Shown here in pieces: positions 7,428 to 15,733 of a stretch of DNA of 30,553 bases (positions are counted from its first letter, which is position 1; the number at the start of each line of letters is the position of its first letter). The DNA lies in NCBI GenBank assembly GCA_017632825.1, contig JAGBQP010000064.1, forward strand, positions 1-30,553, in the 5' to 3' direction. The DNA is from Prevotella sp. (GTDB lineage: Bacteria > Bacteroidota > Bacteroidia > Bacteroidales > Bacteroidaceae). Made by a program: the position numbers and the translations under genes. Below the pieces are notes generated by a model, which saw nothing but the letters and a program-made list of their open reading frames with translations, was not told the origin of the DNA and searched no databases.

Positions 7428-8052
7428 GTTTCAGTGATATTTGACTGATTTCCTTACGATAGAATAGCAACAGCAGAACGACACCTACAGAAATGCAGGA
7501 ATCGGCAAAATTGAAGACAGGACTGAAGAATACGAAATCTTCGCCACCGACAATTGGCATCCACTGTGGCCATGTGGTCACAATCAGCGGAAAATAGAAC
7601 ATATCGACAACCTTACCCATCAGGAATGGTGCATAACCATCGCCAAAAGAAACTAAGCTACTAATATAATAAGGTGTGGACTCAGTAAAGACAAGACCAT
7701 AAAACATACAGTCAATGAGATTACCGATAGCCCCCGCCAGTACCATCGTCAAACAGACCAGATAACCTGTCTTAGCCTGCTTGCGCACCTGTAGCCAGAT
7801 GAAGTAGCCCAACAAGACGATTGCTGCTACGCGAAATAACGATAATGCCAGCTTCGAACCGATTTGCATACCGTAGGCCATACCGTTATTCTCAATAAAT
7901 GAGATATAGAACCAGTTGGCCACACGGATGCTCTCATGAAGCGACATATTCGTTTTTACCCAAATTTTAATGAGCTGGTCAATAACAAGCATAACCAGCA
8001 CAAGGATGATTGCCAACCATCCATTTGTAAGGAATTTAGGCCGATATTTCAC
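7420..8052 (-). CDS. lspA: Lipoprotein signal peptidase (signal peptidase II)
   Basis: An inner-membrane aspartyl peptidase that removes the signal peptide from prolipoproteins after diacylglyceryl transfer. The 210-residue protein has four main hydrophobic segments. The catalytic aspartates are D150 in GKVVDMFYF and D184 in FNFADSCIS; the GAIGNLID block (107-114) and NNGMAYG (55-61) are also conserved. It is longer than the roughly 165 residues of E. coli LspA because of an extra loop around 120-170 (TESTPYYISSLVSFGDGY), a difference I associate with Bacteroidetes members. The start overlaps the DksA-like stop by 4 bp. Many lipoproteins in this window (LruC, DUF4296, DUF4738-like) would be its substrates. 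Confidence 0.96.
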   Translation of the reverse strand: MKYRPKFLTNGWLAIILVLVMLVIDQLIKIWVKTNMSLHESIRVANWFYISFIENNGMAYGMQIGSKLALSLFRVAAIVLLGYFIWLQVRKQAKTGYLVCLTMVLAGAIGNLIDCMFYGLVFTESTPYYISSLVSFGDGYAPFLMGKVVDMFYFPLIVTTWPQWMPIVGGEDFVFFSPVFNFADSCISVGVVLLLLFYRKEISQISLKRV

Positions 8053-8432
8053 TTCTTCTTTTCGTTCAGTTTCGATTCAACGCTCAGTGTTGCATGAGGA
8101 ACGGCACGCAGACGCTCCTTGGGAATCAGCTTTCCAGTAATGCGGTCTATGCCATACGTTTTATTCTCAATGCGTACTAATGCAGCTTTCAGTCCCTGAA
8201 TGAACTTCTGCTGACGAGCAGCCATCGTAATGATTTCTTCTTTCGACTGCGTGACACTTCCCTCCTCCAGGGCTTTGTAAGTGGGTGACGTATCATCCAC
8301 GTCGTTAGAGTCCTGGTTGGTCAGTGTTTTCATCATCATGTCATAATCTCTTTTGGCCAGTGCCAATTTCTCGTTGATAATCTCGCGGAACTCCTCGAGT
8401 TCCTCATCCGAGTAGCGTGTTTTCTCTGCCAT
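8049..8432 (-). CDS. DksA/TraR-like protein without zinc-finger cysteines
   Basis: A 127-residue DksA/TraR-type protein, a family that binds the RNA polymerase secondary channel. Residues 1-90 are strongly helical and charged, as in the DksA coiled coil. Residues 93-121 (YGIDRITGKLIPKERLRAVP and following) match the C-terminal zinc-finger region, with YGI and IPxxRL kept. The four zinc cysteines are absent, and the protein contains no cysteine at all. It should therefore fold without zinc, as some DksA-like proteins do. It lies 7 bp after ileS and overlaps lspA by 4 bp. Whether it affects transcription is unknown. Confidence 0.85.
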   Translation of the reverse strand: MAEKTRYSDEELEEFREIINEKLALAKRDYDMMMKTLTNQDSNDVDDTSPTYKALEEGSVTQSKEEIITMAARQQKFIQGLKAALVRIENKTYGIDRITGKLIPKERLRAVPHATLSVESKLNEKKK

Positions 8433-8439
8433 AATTATT

Positions 8440-11400
8440 TTAGTTTTTAGTTATTTCAATATTAAGTTTAAAGTCGTCGAACTCCACCTCTGTGCCGTTA
8501 TTGGGCGCAATTGTGATGTTGTCAGCCAAAACCTGTGTCTTGATATAATCACCAAAGGCGCTGACAGCAGCTTCGATTTCGGCATTGGGTGCTAACGTGA
8601 TGCTGATACGGTCAGTAATCTCGAGACCGCCGTCCTTGCGCAGATTCTGAACACGGTTGATAATCTCACGTGCCATACCTTCCTGACGCAGTTCGTCAGT
8701 CAGTTCCACCTCAAGGGCAACCGTCAGTGCACCTTCGTTGGCAACAAGCCATCCGGGAATATCCTCGCTGATGATTTCAACATCCTCGGTGAGAATATCC
8801 ACAGGTTCTGTGGCATCTGCAGGTAGTATTGAGAGTTTTCCTGCTGTCTCCAGCTCTGCAATCTGCTCCTGCGAGAGAGCATCAACAGCGGCTGCTACAG
8901 CCTTCATCATCTTGCCGAACTTCTTACCCATGGTACGGAAGTTACACTTTACCTTCTTGACGAGAATGCCTTGGCCTTCAACGAATTTCAGCTCCTTGAC
9001 ATTCACCTCGTTCATAATCAGGTCCTTCACAGCTTCAATGTGACGCTTCTGCTCAGCAGTAGCGGGTACCATGATGCTCTGTAGCGGCTGGCGCACCTTG
9101 ATGTTCACCTTACGACGCAATGCCAGCACCATCGAGGTAATCTTCTGTGCCATCTCCATTCGGGCTTCCAGTTCTTTGTCGATAACGGTCTCATCGGCTA
9201 CAGGGAAGCGGTCCAGATGTACAGAATCAAGCTCACCTCCAAGGTCTTTGTAGAGTTGATCGGCATAGAACGGGGCAAAGGGAGCCAGCAGCTTGGCAAC
9301 TGTCATCAGACAGGTGTAGAGCGTATCATAAGCCGAACGCTTATCGGCCGACATGTCCTTACCCCAGAAACGTTTACGATTCAGACGAACATACCAGTTA
9401 GACAAATCATCGTTGACGAATGCATCAATAAGACGAGCGGCACGTGTCGGGTCAAAGTCTTCCAGTTCGCGCTCTACGCCCTTAATGAGTGTGTTCAGAC
9501 AACTGAGAATCCAACGGTCAATCTCCGGTTTCTCCGAAATAGCCGTCTCTTTCTGCTTGTCAGGCTCGTAGCCATCAACATTTGCATAAAGAGCAAAGAA
9601 GCTATATGTATTATATAAGGTACCAAAGAACTTGCGACGCACCTCATCGACACCCTCCGGATCGAACTTCAGATTATCCCAAGGTTCGGAGTTAGTCATC
9701 ATATAGAGGCGTACAGCGTCGGTACCATATTTCTCAATCATATCAAATGGGTTCACCACATTACCCACATGCTTCGACATCTTATTGCCTTTTGCATCGA
9801 GCACCAGACCGCTGGAGATGACGTTCTTGAAGGCTACGCTGTCGAAAATCATCGTGGCGATGGCGTGCAATGTGAAGAACCAGCCACGCGTCTGGTCCAC
9901 ACCCTCGTTGATGAAGTCGGCAGGGAATGCCTTGCGGTCGTCTATCAGCTCACGGTTCTCAAACGGATAGTGAATCTGAGCATAAGGCATAGAACCAGAG
10001 TCGAACCACACATCGATGAGATCGCTTTCGCGCTTCATTTTCTTACCTGTAGCCGAAACGAGGAAAATATAATCAACGTACGGACGGTGCAAATCAATCT
10101 TATCGTAGTTCTCCTTCGACATGTCACCAGGCACAAAGCCTTTGTCCTTCAACGGGTTCGATGACATGAATCCGGCCTTGACAGCCTTTTCAATCTCATT
10201 GTAGAGTTCCTCAACGCTACCGATACAGATTTCCTCGCCGTCCTCTGAGCGCCAGATTGGCAGCGGCGTGCCCCAGAAGCGCGAACGAGAAAGGTTCCAG
10301 TCGTTAAGATTGTCGAGCCAGTTACCGAAACGTCCTGTACCAGTTGACTCTGGTTGCCAGTTGATGGTCTTATTCAGTTCCGACATACGCTCCTTGCAGG
10401 CCGAAGACTTGATAAACCATGAATCAAGCGGATAGTAGAGCACGGGCTTATCCGTACGCCAGCAGTGAGGATAGTTATGAACGTGTTTCTCTATCTTGAA
10501 TACCTTGTTCTGGGCCTTCAGGTCCATACAGATACTGATATCCAAGGTCTCATCCTTATCAGTCAGTGTGTCATCGTAGGCGTTCTTAACGTAACGACCA
10601 GCAAACTTATTCCATTCCTCGACATTGACATAGTTCTTAACGAACTCCTCGTCAAGATCTTCGACGACAAAGTATTTACCCTGCAAATCAACGACGGGGC
10701 GCTCATTGCCTTTCTTGTCAATCAACACGATAGGACAAATACCAGCCTTCTTGGCCACAAAAGCATCGTCAGCACCGAAGTTAGGTGCGATATGTACGAT
10801 ACCTGCGCCATCGTCAGTCGTCACGTAGTCACCCGGAATCACCTTGAAGGCTTCACCCATCGGCTTGATGGCGGGCATCAGCTGCTCGTACTCCATACCT
10901 ACGAGATCAGAACCCTTATAGCGAGCCACGATACGATAAGGAATCAGCTTCTCGCCTTTCTTGTATTCCGGCATCTCGCCGCCATCGGTGATAGCACCCT
11001 CAGCAGGCAGATAGGCATTCAGACGAGCCTCGGCCAGTACGATAGTAATTTTCTCAGCGGTATAGGGATTGTAAGTCTGCACGGCTACATAGTCAATCTT
11101 CGGACCAACGCAGAGTGCAGAGTTAGCAGCCAGTGTCCAGGGCGTTGTCGTCCATGCCAGGAAGTAAGGTGTACCCCATCCCGTCATCTCGGGCTTCGGG
11201 TTCTTCATCTTGAACTGTGCCGTACACGTCGTGTCCTTCACATCGCGATAGCAGCCGGGCTGGTTCAGCTCGTGAGAGCTCAAGCCAGTACCTGCAGCAG
11301 GCGAATACGGCTGAATGGTATAGCCTTTGTAGAGTAACTCCTTCTGATAGAACTGCTTCAGCAGCCACCACAGTGTCTCGATATACTTATTATCGTATGT

Positions 11401-11868
11401 AATATAAGGATTGTCAAGGTCAACGAAGTAGCCCATCTTCTCTGTCAGGTCACGCCACTCCTGTGTGTACATCATCACGTTCTGACGGCACTTGGTGTTG
11501 TAGTCCTCCGTTGAGATATACTTCTCCGACTCCTTGTTATCGATGTCGGCCTTTGTGATTCCAAGTTCCTTCTCAACGCCCAACTCAACGGGCAGTCCGT
11601 GGGTGTCCCATCCAGCCTTACGCTTCACTTGGAAGCCCTGCATGGTCTTATAGCGGTTGAATGTATCCTTGATGGTACGTGCCAGAACATGGTGTATGCC
11701 CGGATGACCATTTGCAGAGGGAGGGCCCTCGAAGAATACAAACTGAGGACATCCTTCACGCTCGTCAACAGAACGCCAGAAGATATTATTCTTGCGCCAG
11801 CGATCCAGCACATCATTATTCACCTGGGTGAGGTTCAAGCCGCCAGGTTCGGCAAACTTCTTAGCCAT
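8440..11868 (-). CDS. ileS: Isoleucyl-tRNA synthetase with GIHH in place of HIGH
   Basis: A 1142-residue cytoplasmic class I aminoacyl-tRNA synthetase that charges tRNA-Ile. The catalytic signature region reads PPSANGHPGIHH, so the canonical HIGH is replaced by GIHH at 57-60. KMSKH is intact at 696-700. The CP1 editing domain carries TTTPWTLAAN (240-249) and GIVHIAPNFGADD (356-368). NLSRSRFWGTPLPIW (525-539) is typical of Ile/Val/Leu enzymes. The C-terminal anticodon-binding region is long and has no zinc-finger cysteines, which fits the eukaryote-like IleS2 type rather than IleS1. It is the first gene of an eight-gene run with its own promoter. Confidence 0.97.
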   Translation of the reverse strand: MAKKFAEPGGLNLTQVNNDVLDRWRKNNIFWRSVDEREGCPQFVFFEGPPSANGHPGIHHVLARTIKDTFNRYKTMQGFQVKRKAGWDTHGLPVELGVEKELGITKADIDNKESEKYISTEDYNTKCRQNVMMYTQEWRDLTEKMGYFVDLDNPYITYDNKYIETLWWLLKQFYQKELLYKGYTIQPYSPAAGTGLSSHELNQPGCYRDVKDTTCTAQFKMKNPKPEMTGWGTPYFLAWTTTPWTLAANSALCVGPKIDYVAVQTYNPYTAEKITIVLAEARLNAYLPAEGAITDGGEMPEYKKGEKLIPYRIVARYKGSDLVGMEYEQLMPAIKPMGEAFKVIPGDYVTTDDGAGIVHIAPNFGADDAFVAKKAGICPIVLIDKKGNERPVVDLQGKYFVVEDLDEEFVKNYVNVEEWNKFAGRYVKNAYDDTLTDKDETLDISICMDLKAQNKVFKIEKHVHNYPHCWRTDKPVLYYPLDSWFIKSSACKERMSELNKTINWQPESTGTGRFGNWLDNLNDWNLSRSRFWGTPLPIWRSEDGEEICIGSVEELYNEIEKAVKAGFMSSNPLKDKGFVPGDMSKENYDKIDLHRPYVDYIFLVSATGKKMKRESDLIDVWFDSGSMPYAQIHYPFENRELIDDRKAFPADFINEGVDQTRGWFFTLHAIATMIFDSVAFKNVISSGLVLDAKGNKMSKHVGNVVNPFDMIEKYGTDAVRLYMMTNSEPWDNLKFDPEGVDEVRRKFFGTLYNTYSFFALYANVDGYEPDKQKETAISEKPEIDRWILSCLNTLIKGVERELEDFDPTRAARLIDAFVNDDLSNWYVRLNRKRFWGKDMSADKRSAYDTLYTCLMTVAKLLAPFAPFYADQLYKDLGGELDSVHLDRFPVADETVIDKELEARMEMAQKITSMVLALRRKVNIKVRQPLQSIMVPATAEQKRHIEAVKDLIMNEVNVKELKFVEGQGILVKKVKCNFRTMGKKFGKMMKAVAAAVDALSQEQIAELETAGKLSILPADATEPVDILTEDVEIISEDIPGWLVANEGALTVALEVELTDELRQEGMAREIINRVQNLRKDGGLEITDRISITLAPNAEIEAAVSAFGDYIKTQVLADNITIAPNNGTEVEFDDFKLNIEITKN

Positions 11869-11909
11869 TTATCTTTTGTCTTTTTGATTACTTTCTGTCT
11901 AATAGGCTG

Positions 11910-11941
11910 CAAAAGTACTAAAAATATTCGGCTCAACCAAA
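11910..11941 (-). promoter_or_regulatory. Promoter of the ileS operon
   Basis: On the minus strand TTTG (11938-11941), a 20-nt gap and TACTTTTG (11910-11917) match the Bacteroidetes consensus exactly. The leader to the ileS ATG would be about 37 nt, too short for a T-box, and none is seen. Confidence 0.75.
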
Positions 11942-11961
11942 GAAAACTCCGATTTTATTTG

Positions 11962-11969
11962 TAACTTTG
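11962..11969 (+). promoter_or_regulatory. -7 element upstream of the 5'-nucleotidase gene
   Basis: TAACTTTG lies 31 bp before the ATG at 12001. A clear TTTG or TTG is not present at the usual distance upstream, so the promoter may be weaker or need an activator. Confidence 0.5.
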
Positions 11970-12000
11970 CAGGCGAATTCAGAATAAATACTCATCACAC

Positions 12001-13767
12001 ATGAAGAAAATAATCGCGCTTGCAGCGCTGATCATATTCCCAAGCGCAGTCATCACTGCACGACAAGACACAAAAACCATAAACCTGAAAGTTATTGAGA
12101 CCAGCGATGTTCACGGACATTTCTTTCCCCATGACTTCATGGAGAACCGTCCTATTTCAGGCACTTTGTCACGAGCAAATACATACATCAACCGGCAGCG
12201 CCAGCAATACGGCGACCGGCTATTGCTCATTGACAATGGAGACATTCTGCAAGGACAGCCATGCGTCTATTGGACTAACTATGTGATGCCGGAGGACGAG
12301 AATCTGGCTGCTTCGGTCATCAATTATATGAAGTATGATGCTGAGACTGTTGGCAATCACGACATAGAACCGGGACATAAAGTCTATGACAAGTGGATTC
12401 GCGAGGTGCGCTGTCCGCTGCTTGGTGCAAACATTGTTACCAAGGAGCAACCCACCGACGGTCGTCCCTATCAGGTTTACAATGGTTTGAAACCTTATTC
12501 GGTACACTACAAAGAAGGTGTCAAGATTTGTGTCCTCGGTATGATTACCCCAAGCATTCCCCATTGGCTCAATAAAAACATCTGGGAAGGAATGGAGTTT
12601 CTCGAGATGGTAGCCTGCGCCAAGAAGTGGATAAAATATATAAAGGAGAATGAGAAGCCAGACCTCATCTTCGGACTCTTTCACAGCGGTTTAGAGGGTG
12701 GCATCGTCGATGACAATGGTGCAGAGGAGAATGCAACCGCTGCCGTAGCCCGCGAAGTTCCTGGTTTCGACATCATTTTCTTCGGACACGACCATCAGGT
12801 ACACAGTGAGTGGATAACCAATGTCGAGGGGCAGCGGGTTCTCATCATAGACCCGTCCTGTTACGTCCAGAACGTAGCTGAAGCCGAATTGTCTTTAACC
12901 TACAAAAACGGACACCTCGTCAAAAAAGACATCAAAGGCCATATAGTCAGTGTTGCTGATGAGCAAGTAGATGAGCAGATGGTCAACCATTTCCAGCCTC
13001 AGATAGATGCCGTCAAGAAGTATGTTGGACGGCGCATTGGCCGTTTTGAACAGCCCATTTATACCCGTGAAAGCTTCTTCGGCAATTCTGCTTTTACAGA
13101 CCTTATTCATAATCTGCAGATGGAAATATCCGGAGCCGACATCTCATTCAACGCGCCCCTGTCGTTCAATACCGTCATCAATGCTGGCGACGTCACACAG
13201 GCCGATATGTTCAAGCTCTATCGCTTCGAAAACTTGCTGTTTGTCCTCCGTATGACTGGCGAGGAAATACGCAAGCACCTGGAGTTCTCTTATGACATGT
13301 GGACCAACACGATGACTAGTCCTGAAGACCATGCACTGCGACTTAACGAAGACTCAAAGGAAGACCAGCAACGAACAGGTTTCCAATACTATACGTTTAA
13401 TTTCGACTCCGCTTGCGGCATTGATTACGAGGTTGACTTGACAAAGCCTGACGGACAAAAAGTGCGCATTCTCAGAATGTCAAACGGCCAGCCTTTCGAT
13501 GAAAAGAAATGGTATAAGGTAGTCATGAACAGCTACCGAGCCAATGGCGGCGGTGAGCTGCTGACTCACGGAGCCGGTATCCCTAAGGATTCGCTATGCA
13601 GTAGAGTGATATACCACTCAGAATTAGACCAGCGTCACTATCTGACACAAGAGATTGAACGTTTGGGAACCATCAACCCGCAACCCAATCACAACTGGCG
13701 CTTTGTGCCTGAGGAGTGGGTAAAGCCCGCCTTGGAGCGCGACCGCAAGCAACTGTTCGGAGAATAA
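12001..13767 (+). CDS. Secreted 5'-nucleotidase / UDP-sugar hydrolase family
   Basis: A 588-residue exported metallophosphoesterase of the UshA/5'-nucleotidase family, which releases nucleosides from nucleotides in the periplasm. A signal peptide occupies about 1-20 (cut near ITA). The metal-binding motifs of the N-terminal domain are present: DVHGH (36-40), DNGD (78-81), GNHD (118-121), FHSG (227-230) and GHDH (262-265). The C-terminal half is the 5'-nucleotidase substrate domain, with NSAFTDLIHN and SYRANGGGEL. Activity on 2',3'-cyclic nucleotides is also possible. It diverges from ileS and is followed 45 bp later by nudC, with no terminator between. Confidence 0.9.
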   Translation: MKKIIALAALIIFPSAVITARQDTKTINLKVIETSDVHGHFFPHDFMENRPISGTLSRANTYINRQRQQYGDRLLLIDNGDILQGQPCVYWTNYVMPEDENLAASVINYMKYDAETVGNHDIEPGHKVYDKWIREVRCPLLGANIVTKEQPTDGRPYQVYNGLKPYSVHYKEGVKICVLGMITPSIPHWLNKNIWEGMEFLEMVACAKKWIKYIKENEKPDLIFGLFHSGLEGGIVDDNGAEENATAAVAREVPGFDIIFFGHDHQVHSEWITNVEGQRVLIIDPSCYVQNVAEAELSLTYKNGHLVKKDIKGHIVSVADEQVDEQMVNHFQPQIDAVKKYVGRRIGRFEQPIYTRESFFGNSAFTDLIHNLQMEISGADISFNAPLSFNTVINAGDVTQADMFKLYRFENLLFVLRMTGEEIRKHLEFSYDMWTNTMTSPEDHALRLNEDSKEDQQRTGFQYYTFNFDSACGIDYEVDLTKPDGQKVRILRMSNGQPFDEKKWYKVVMNSYRANGGGELLTHGAGIPKDSLCSRVIYHSELDQRHYLTQEIERLGTINPQPNHNWRFVPEEWVKPALERDRKQLFGE

Positions 13768-13812
13768 GACGATTTCAATTACAGTAACCAACTTATCATT
13801 ACATTACTGGAG

Positions 13813-14583
13813 ATGACATACTATTTCGTTTTCTGCAAGGAAGACCTTCTTTTAGAGAAAACACCAGACGGCACCTATACGATTCCTCTTCAAGACGAAC
13901 CACCCGTAGGGCTCAAGCCTTGGACACATCTGATGAACATCACACCGCTTGACGGCGTTGAGGTAAAGGCATACAGCATAGACCAGCCCGTTACGAATCA
14001 TCCACGTTACGAAATGTGCCCCTTGCGACAGAGCTATTACCGTTTGCCTCTTCCACTCTATCTGAAAGCGGGCAAGTGCCAGGAACTGCTCTACTGGGAC
14101 CATAACACTAAGTACTGCGGCATCTGCGGGGCACCCATGCGTATGGATACCGACATCTCGAAAAAGTGCACAGAATGTGGTAAGGAGATATGGCCACAGC
14201 TGGCTACAGCCGTTATCGTGCTTATTCATCGCGGAGACGAGGTACTTCTGGTGCGTGCCAAGAACTTCCGTACCGACTTCTACGGACTGGTGGCAGGATT
14301 TGTGGAGACAGGTGAGACACTCGAGGAGGCCGTAGCACGCGAGGCTTTAGAAGAGACGGGTGTTACCATTACCAACATCCGCTACTTCGGCTCACAGCCC
14401 TGGCCCTACCCTTGTGGACTGATGGTAGGTTTTAATGCCGACTATGTCAGTGGTGAGATACACCTGCAACGTAGCGAGATTGCCAAAGGAGGCTGGTTCC
14501 GCCGCGATAACCTTCCAAACATTCCCGAGCCTCTAAGCATTGCCCGCATGCTTCTCGACGACTGGTTAAATAGCTCGAAGTAA
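13813..14583 (+). CDS. nudC: NADH pyrophosphatase NudC
   Basis: A 256-residue Nudix hydrolase that splits NAD(H) into NMN(H) and AMP; members can also remove NAD caps from RNA. A zinc ribbon is formed by C102, C105, C119 and C122 (CGICGAP, CTECGKE). The Nudix box spans 162-184 and keeps the GxxExGE start and the REALEETG core (176-183). SQPWPYP (194-200) is the signature that separates NADH pyrophosphatases from other Nudix proteins. Length matches E. coli NudC. It probably shares a transcript with the 5'-nucleotidase gene. The assignment is firm. Confidence 0.95.
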   Translation: MTYYFVFCKEDLLLEKTPDGTYTIPLQDEPPVGLKPWTHLMNITPLDGVEVKAYSIDQPVTNHPRYEMCPLRQSYYRLPLPLYLKAGKCQELLYWDHNTKYCGICGAPMRMDTDISKKCTECGKEIWPQLATAVIVLIHRGDEVLLVRAKNFRTDFYGLVAGFVETGETLEEAVAREALEETGVTITNIRYFGSQPWPYPCGLMVGFNADYVSGEIHLQRSEIAKGGWFRRDNLPNIPEPLSIARMLLDDWLNSSK

Positions 14584-14602
14584 CGTCACTCTGAATGTCG
14601 CA

Positions 14603-14692
14603 TCAATTATTCTTTGCGCAATTATCCACGAGTTTCATTGAATACTCTACGATTTTCAATTGTATCTCCATGAGTTTCATTGAATACTCCAT
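14603..14692 (-). other. Possible 29-residue heptad-repeat microprotein
   Basis: Within the 21-bp repeat array the minus strand has an ATG-started frame of 29 codons. It encodes seven-residue units: MEYSMKL, MEIQLKI, VEYSMKL and VDNCAKNN. The spacing gives hydrophobic residues at regular heptad places, so it could form a short coiled coil. No promoter or ribosome-binding site is evident, and the frame may be a by-product of the DNA repeat. This is a weak candidate. Confidence 0.15.
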
Positions 14693-14737
14693 GAATTTCA
14701 ATTATATCTCCACGAGTTTTATTCAATACTCCATGAG
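14626..14737 (+). repeat. 21-bp tandem repeat with 42-bp higher order
   Basis: Five 21-bp units begin at 14626, 14647, 14668, 14689 and 14710; a sixth is cut short at 14731 by a terminator hairpin. Two versions alternate: A (CCAYGAGTTTCATTGAATACT type, units 1, 3 and 5) and B (ending in CAATTGTATCT type, units 2 and 4), giving a 42-bp period. The array lies between convergent genes nudC and the DUF4738-like gene. The rest of the gene-free stretch 14584-14932 holds only the hairpin at 14734-14775 and T-rich sequence. Confidence 0.85.
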
Positions 14738-14775
14738 AAAGCCCTGAATTTTCTCGAAAATTCAGGGCTTTCTCA
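14734..14775. terminator. Bidirectional terminator, perfect 19-bp stem
   Basis: The arms 14734-14752 and 14757-14775 are perfectly complementary with a CTCG loop. A-rich and T-rich ends of the stem favour termination in both directions. It lies between convergent genes (nudC on plus, DUF4738-like on minus), though a clean T-run directly after the stem is lacking on the plus strand. Confidence 0.8.
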
Positions 14776-14932
14776 ATGCTTTTACTATTTCACTCAATAC
14801 TCGAGTTTTTTCTCTCCATGCATTTTCTTTATCTGTCAATGTTTTTCCTTTTTCACTACTTGATTCTTGAGCGCACACTCAGCTTTGCACCATTGTCATC
14901 AGCATGTAAAGAAATCTCCGGTAGGTAACTTC

Positions 14933-15733
14933 TTAATATTCTATGAGCGAGGTTGTCAGGCGACCGTCGAACGAGATGAGATTCTCGGCCTTGTAACATG
15001 TAGCACCATCGGGTATGCAGATAGTCGCAACAAAGCGGAAGCCTCGGGCATCGACTCCCGAGAACTCCATGTTGCTCAGCACCGATTGCTCCAGGAACTG
15101 CTTGGGTACCTTGGATACATAATCCTGTTTGCGGAAGTCGCGCGAGAAGAGTTTCTCGGCACCTCGGAACAGGCTGACGTGCATGATGTTATCGTAATAG
15201 ACGTTATCGACCTCCATACCGTCATCACTATATGATGATATGTGAACTTTGTATTTCGTGGGGTTGATAACGATATACCAGTGGTAACGCTGATTGTCGT
15301 AGGAGACGACAGAGTCCAGTTTCACCACATTTGTATATGTCATTACGCGCTGATGCCCGCCACGAACTAACTCGTCGGGTATGGGCTCGTCGCTTTTGAC
15401 CAAATGGACCACATCGCCGCTTTGATTGACAAACCAAAAGACATGAGGCGTCTGCTTCTCGATGCGATAATGGGCATCGGTGGAGAGAAGCGTGAGCTGA
15501 CCGTCAGCTATAACAAATGCTGACGGCTGACTGATGGAATCTGGATAAAAGATGGTGTCTCCCTTGACCCAGAAGGACACTTCCTCGGTATCCTCATCCT
15601 GCCAGACGCCTTGTAGCATCGACATAGCTTCACGGTCTTCCTTGTTATCCCCAGAGTTGCTGCTCTTTGAGCCACATGCCCATAGGAGCAGCAGACTGAC
15701 AACAGATATTATAAATGAAATGCTTCTATTCAT
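14933..15733 (-). CDS. DUF4738-like lipoprotein
   Basis: A 266-residue predicted lipoprotein. The signal ends in LLLLWAC with Cys20 as the lipidation site, followed by a Gly/Ser/Asn-rich linker. Residues about 40-120 are beta-rich (GVWQDEDTEEVSFWVKGDTI). The C-terminal half (about 145-266) contains HWYIVINPTKYKVHISSY and FSGVDARGFRFVATICIP, which I recognise, with moderate certainty, as DUF4738. No catalytic residues are apparent. Its ATG overlaps the ugd stop by 4 bp, so it is translated with a nucleotide-sugar enzyme; a role in the envelope is inferred from this and from the lipobox only. Confidence 0.7.
   Translation of the reverse strand: MNRSISFIISVVSLLLLWACGSKSSNSGDNKEDREAMSMLQGVWQDEDTEEVSFWVKGDTIFYPDSISQPSAFVIADGQLTLLSTDAHYRIEKQTPHVFWFVNQSGDVVHLVKSDEPIPDELVRGGHQRVMTYTNVVKLDSVVSYDNQRYHWYIVINPTKYKVHISSYSDDGMEVDNVYYDNIMHVSLFRGAEKLFSRDFRKQDYVSKVPKQFLEQSVLSNMEFSGVDARGFRFVATICIPDGATCYKAENLISFDGRLTTSLIEY

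Noticed and set aside
8049..8432. Decayed dksA pseudogene
   Set aside because: The frame is complete, the coupling to neighbours is tight, and only the zinc ligands are changed.
10465..11337. A 290-codon plus-strand open frame
   Set aside because: It lies wholly inside ileS on the other strand and shows no family features; it is a shadow frame.
11869..12000. T-box or other riboswitch upstream of ileS
   Set aside because: The leader from the predicted start of transcription is only about 37 nt, and no T-box sequence is visible.
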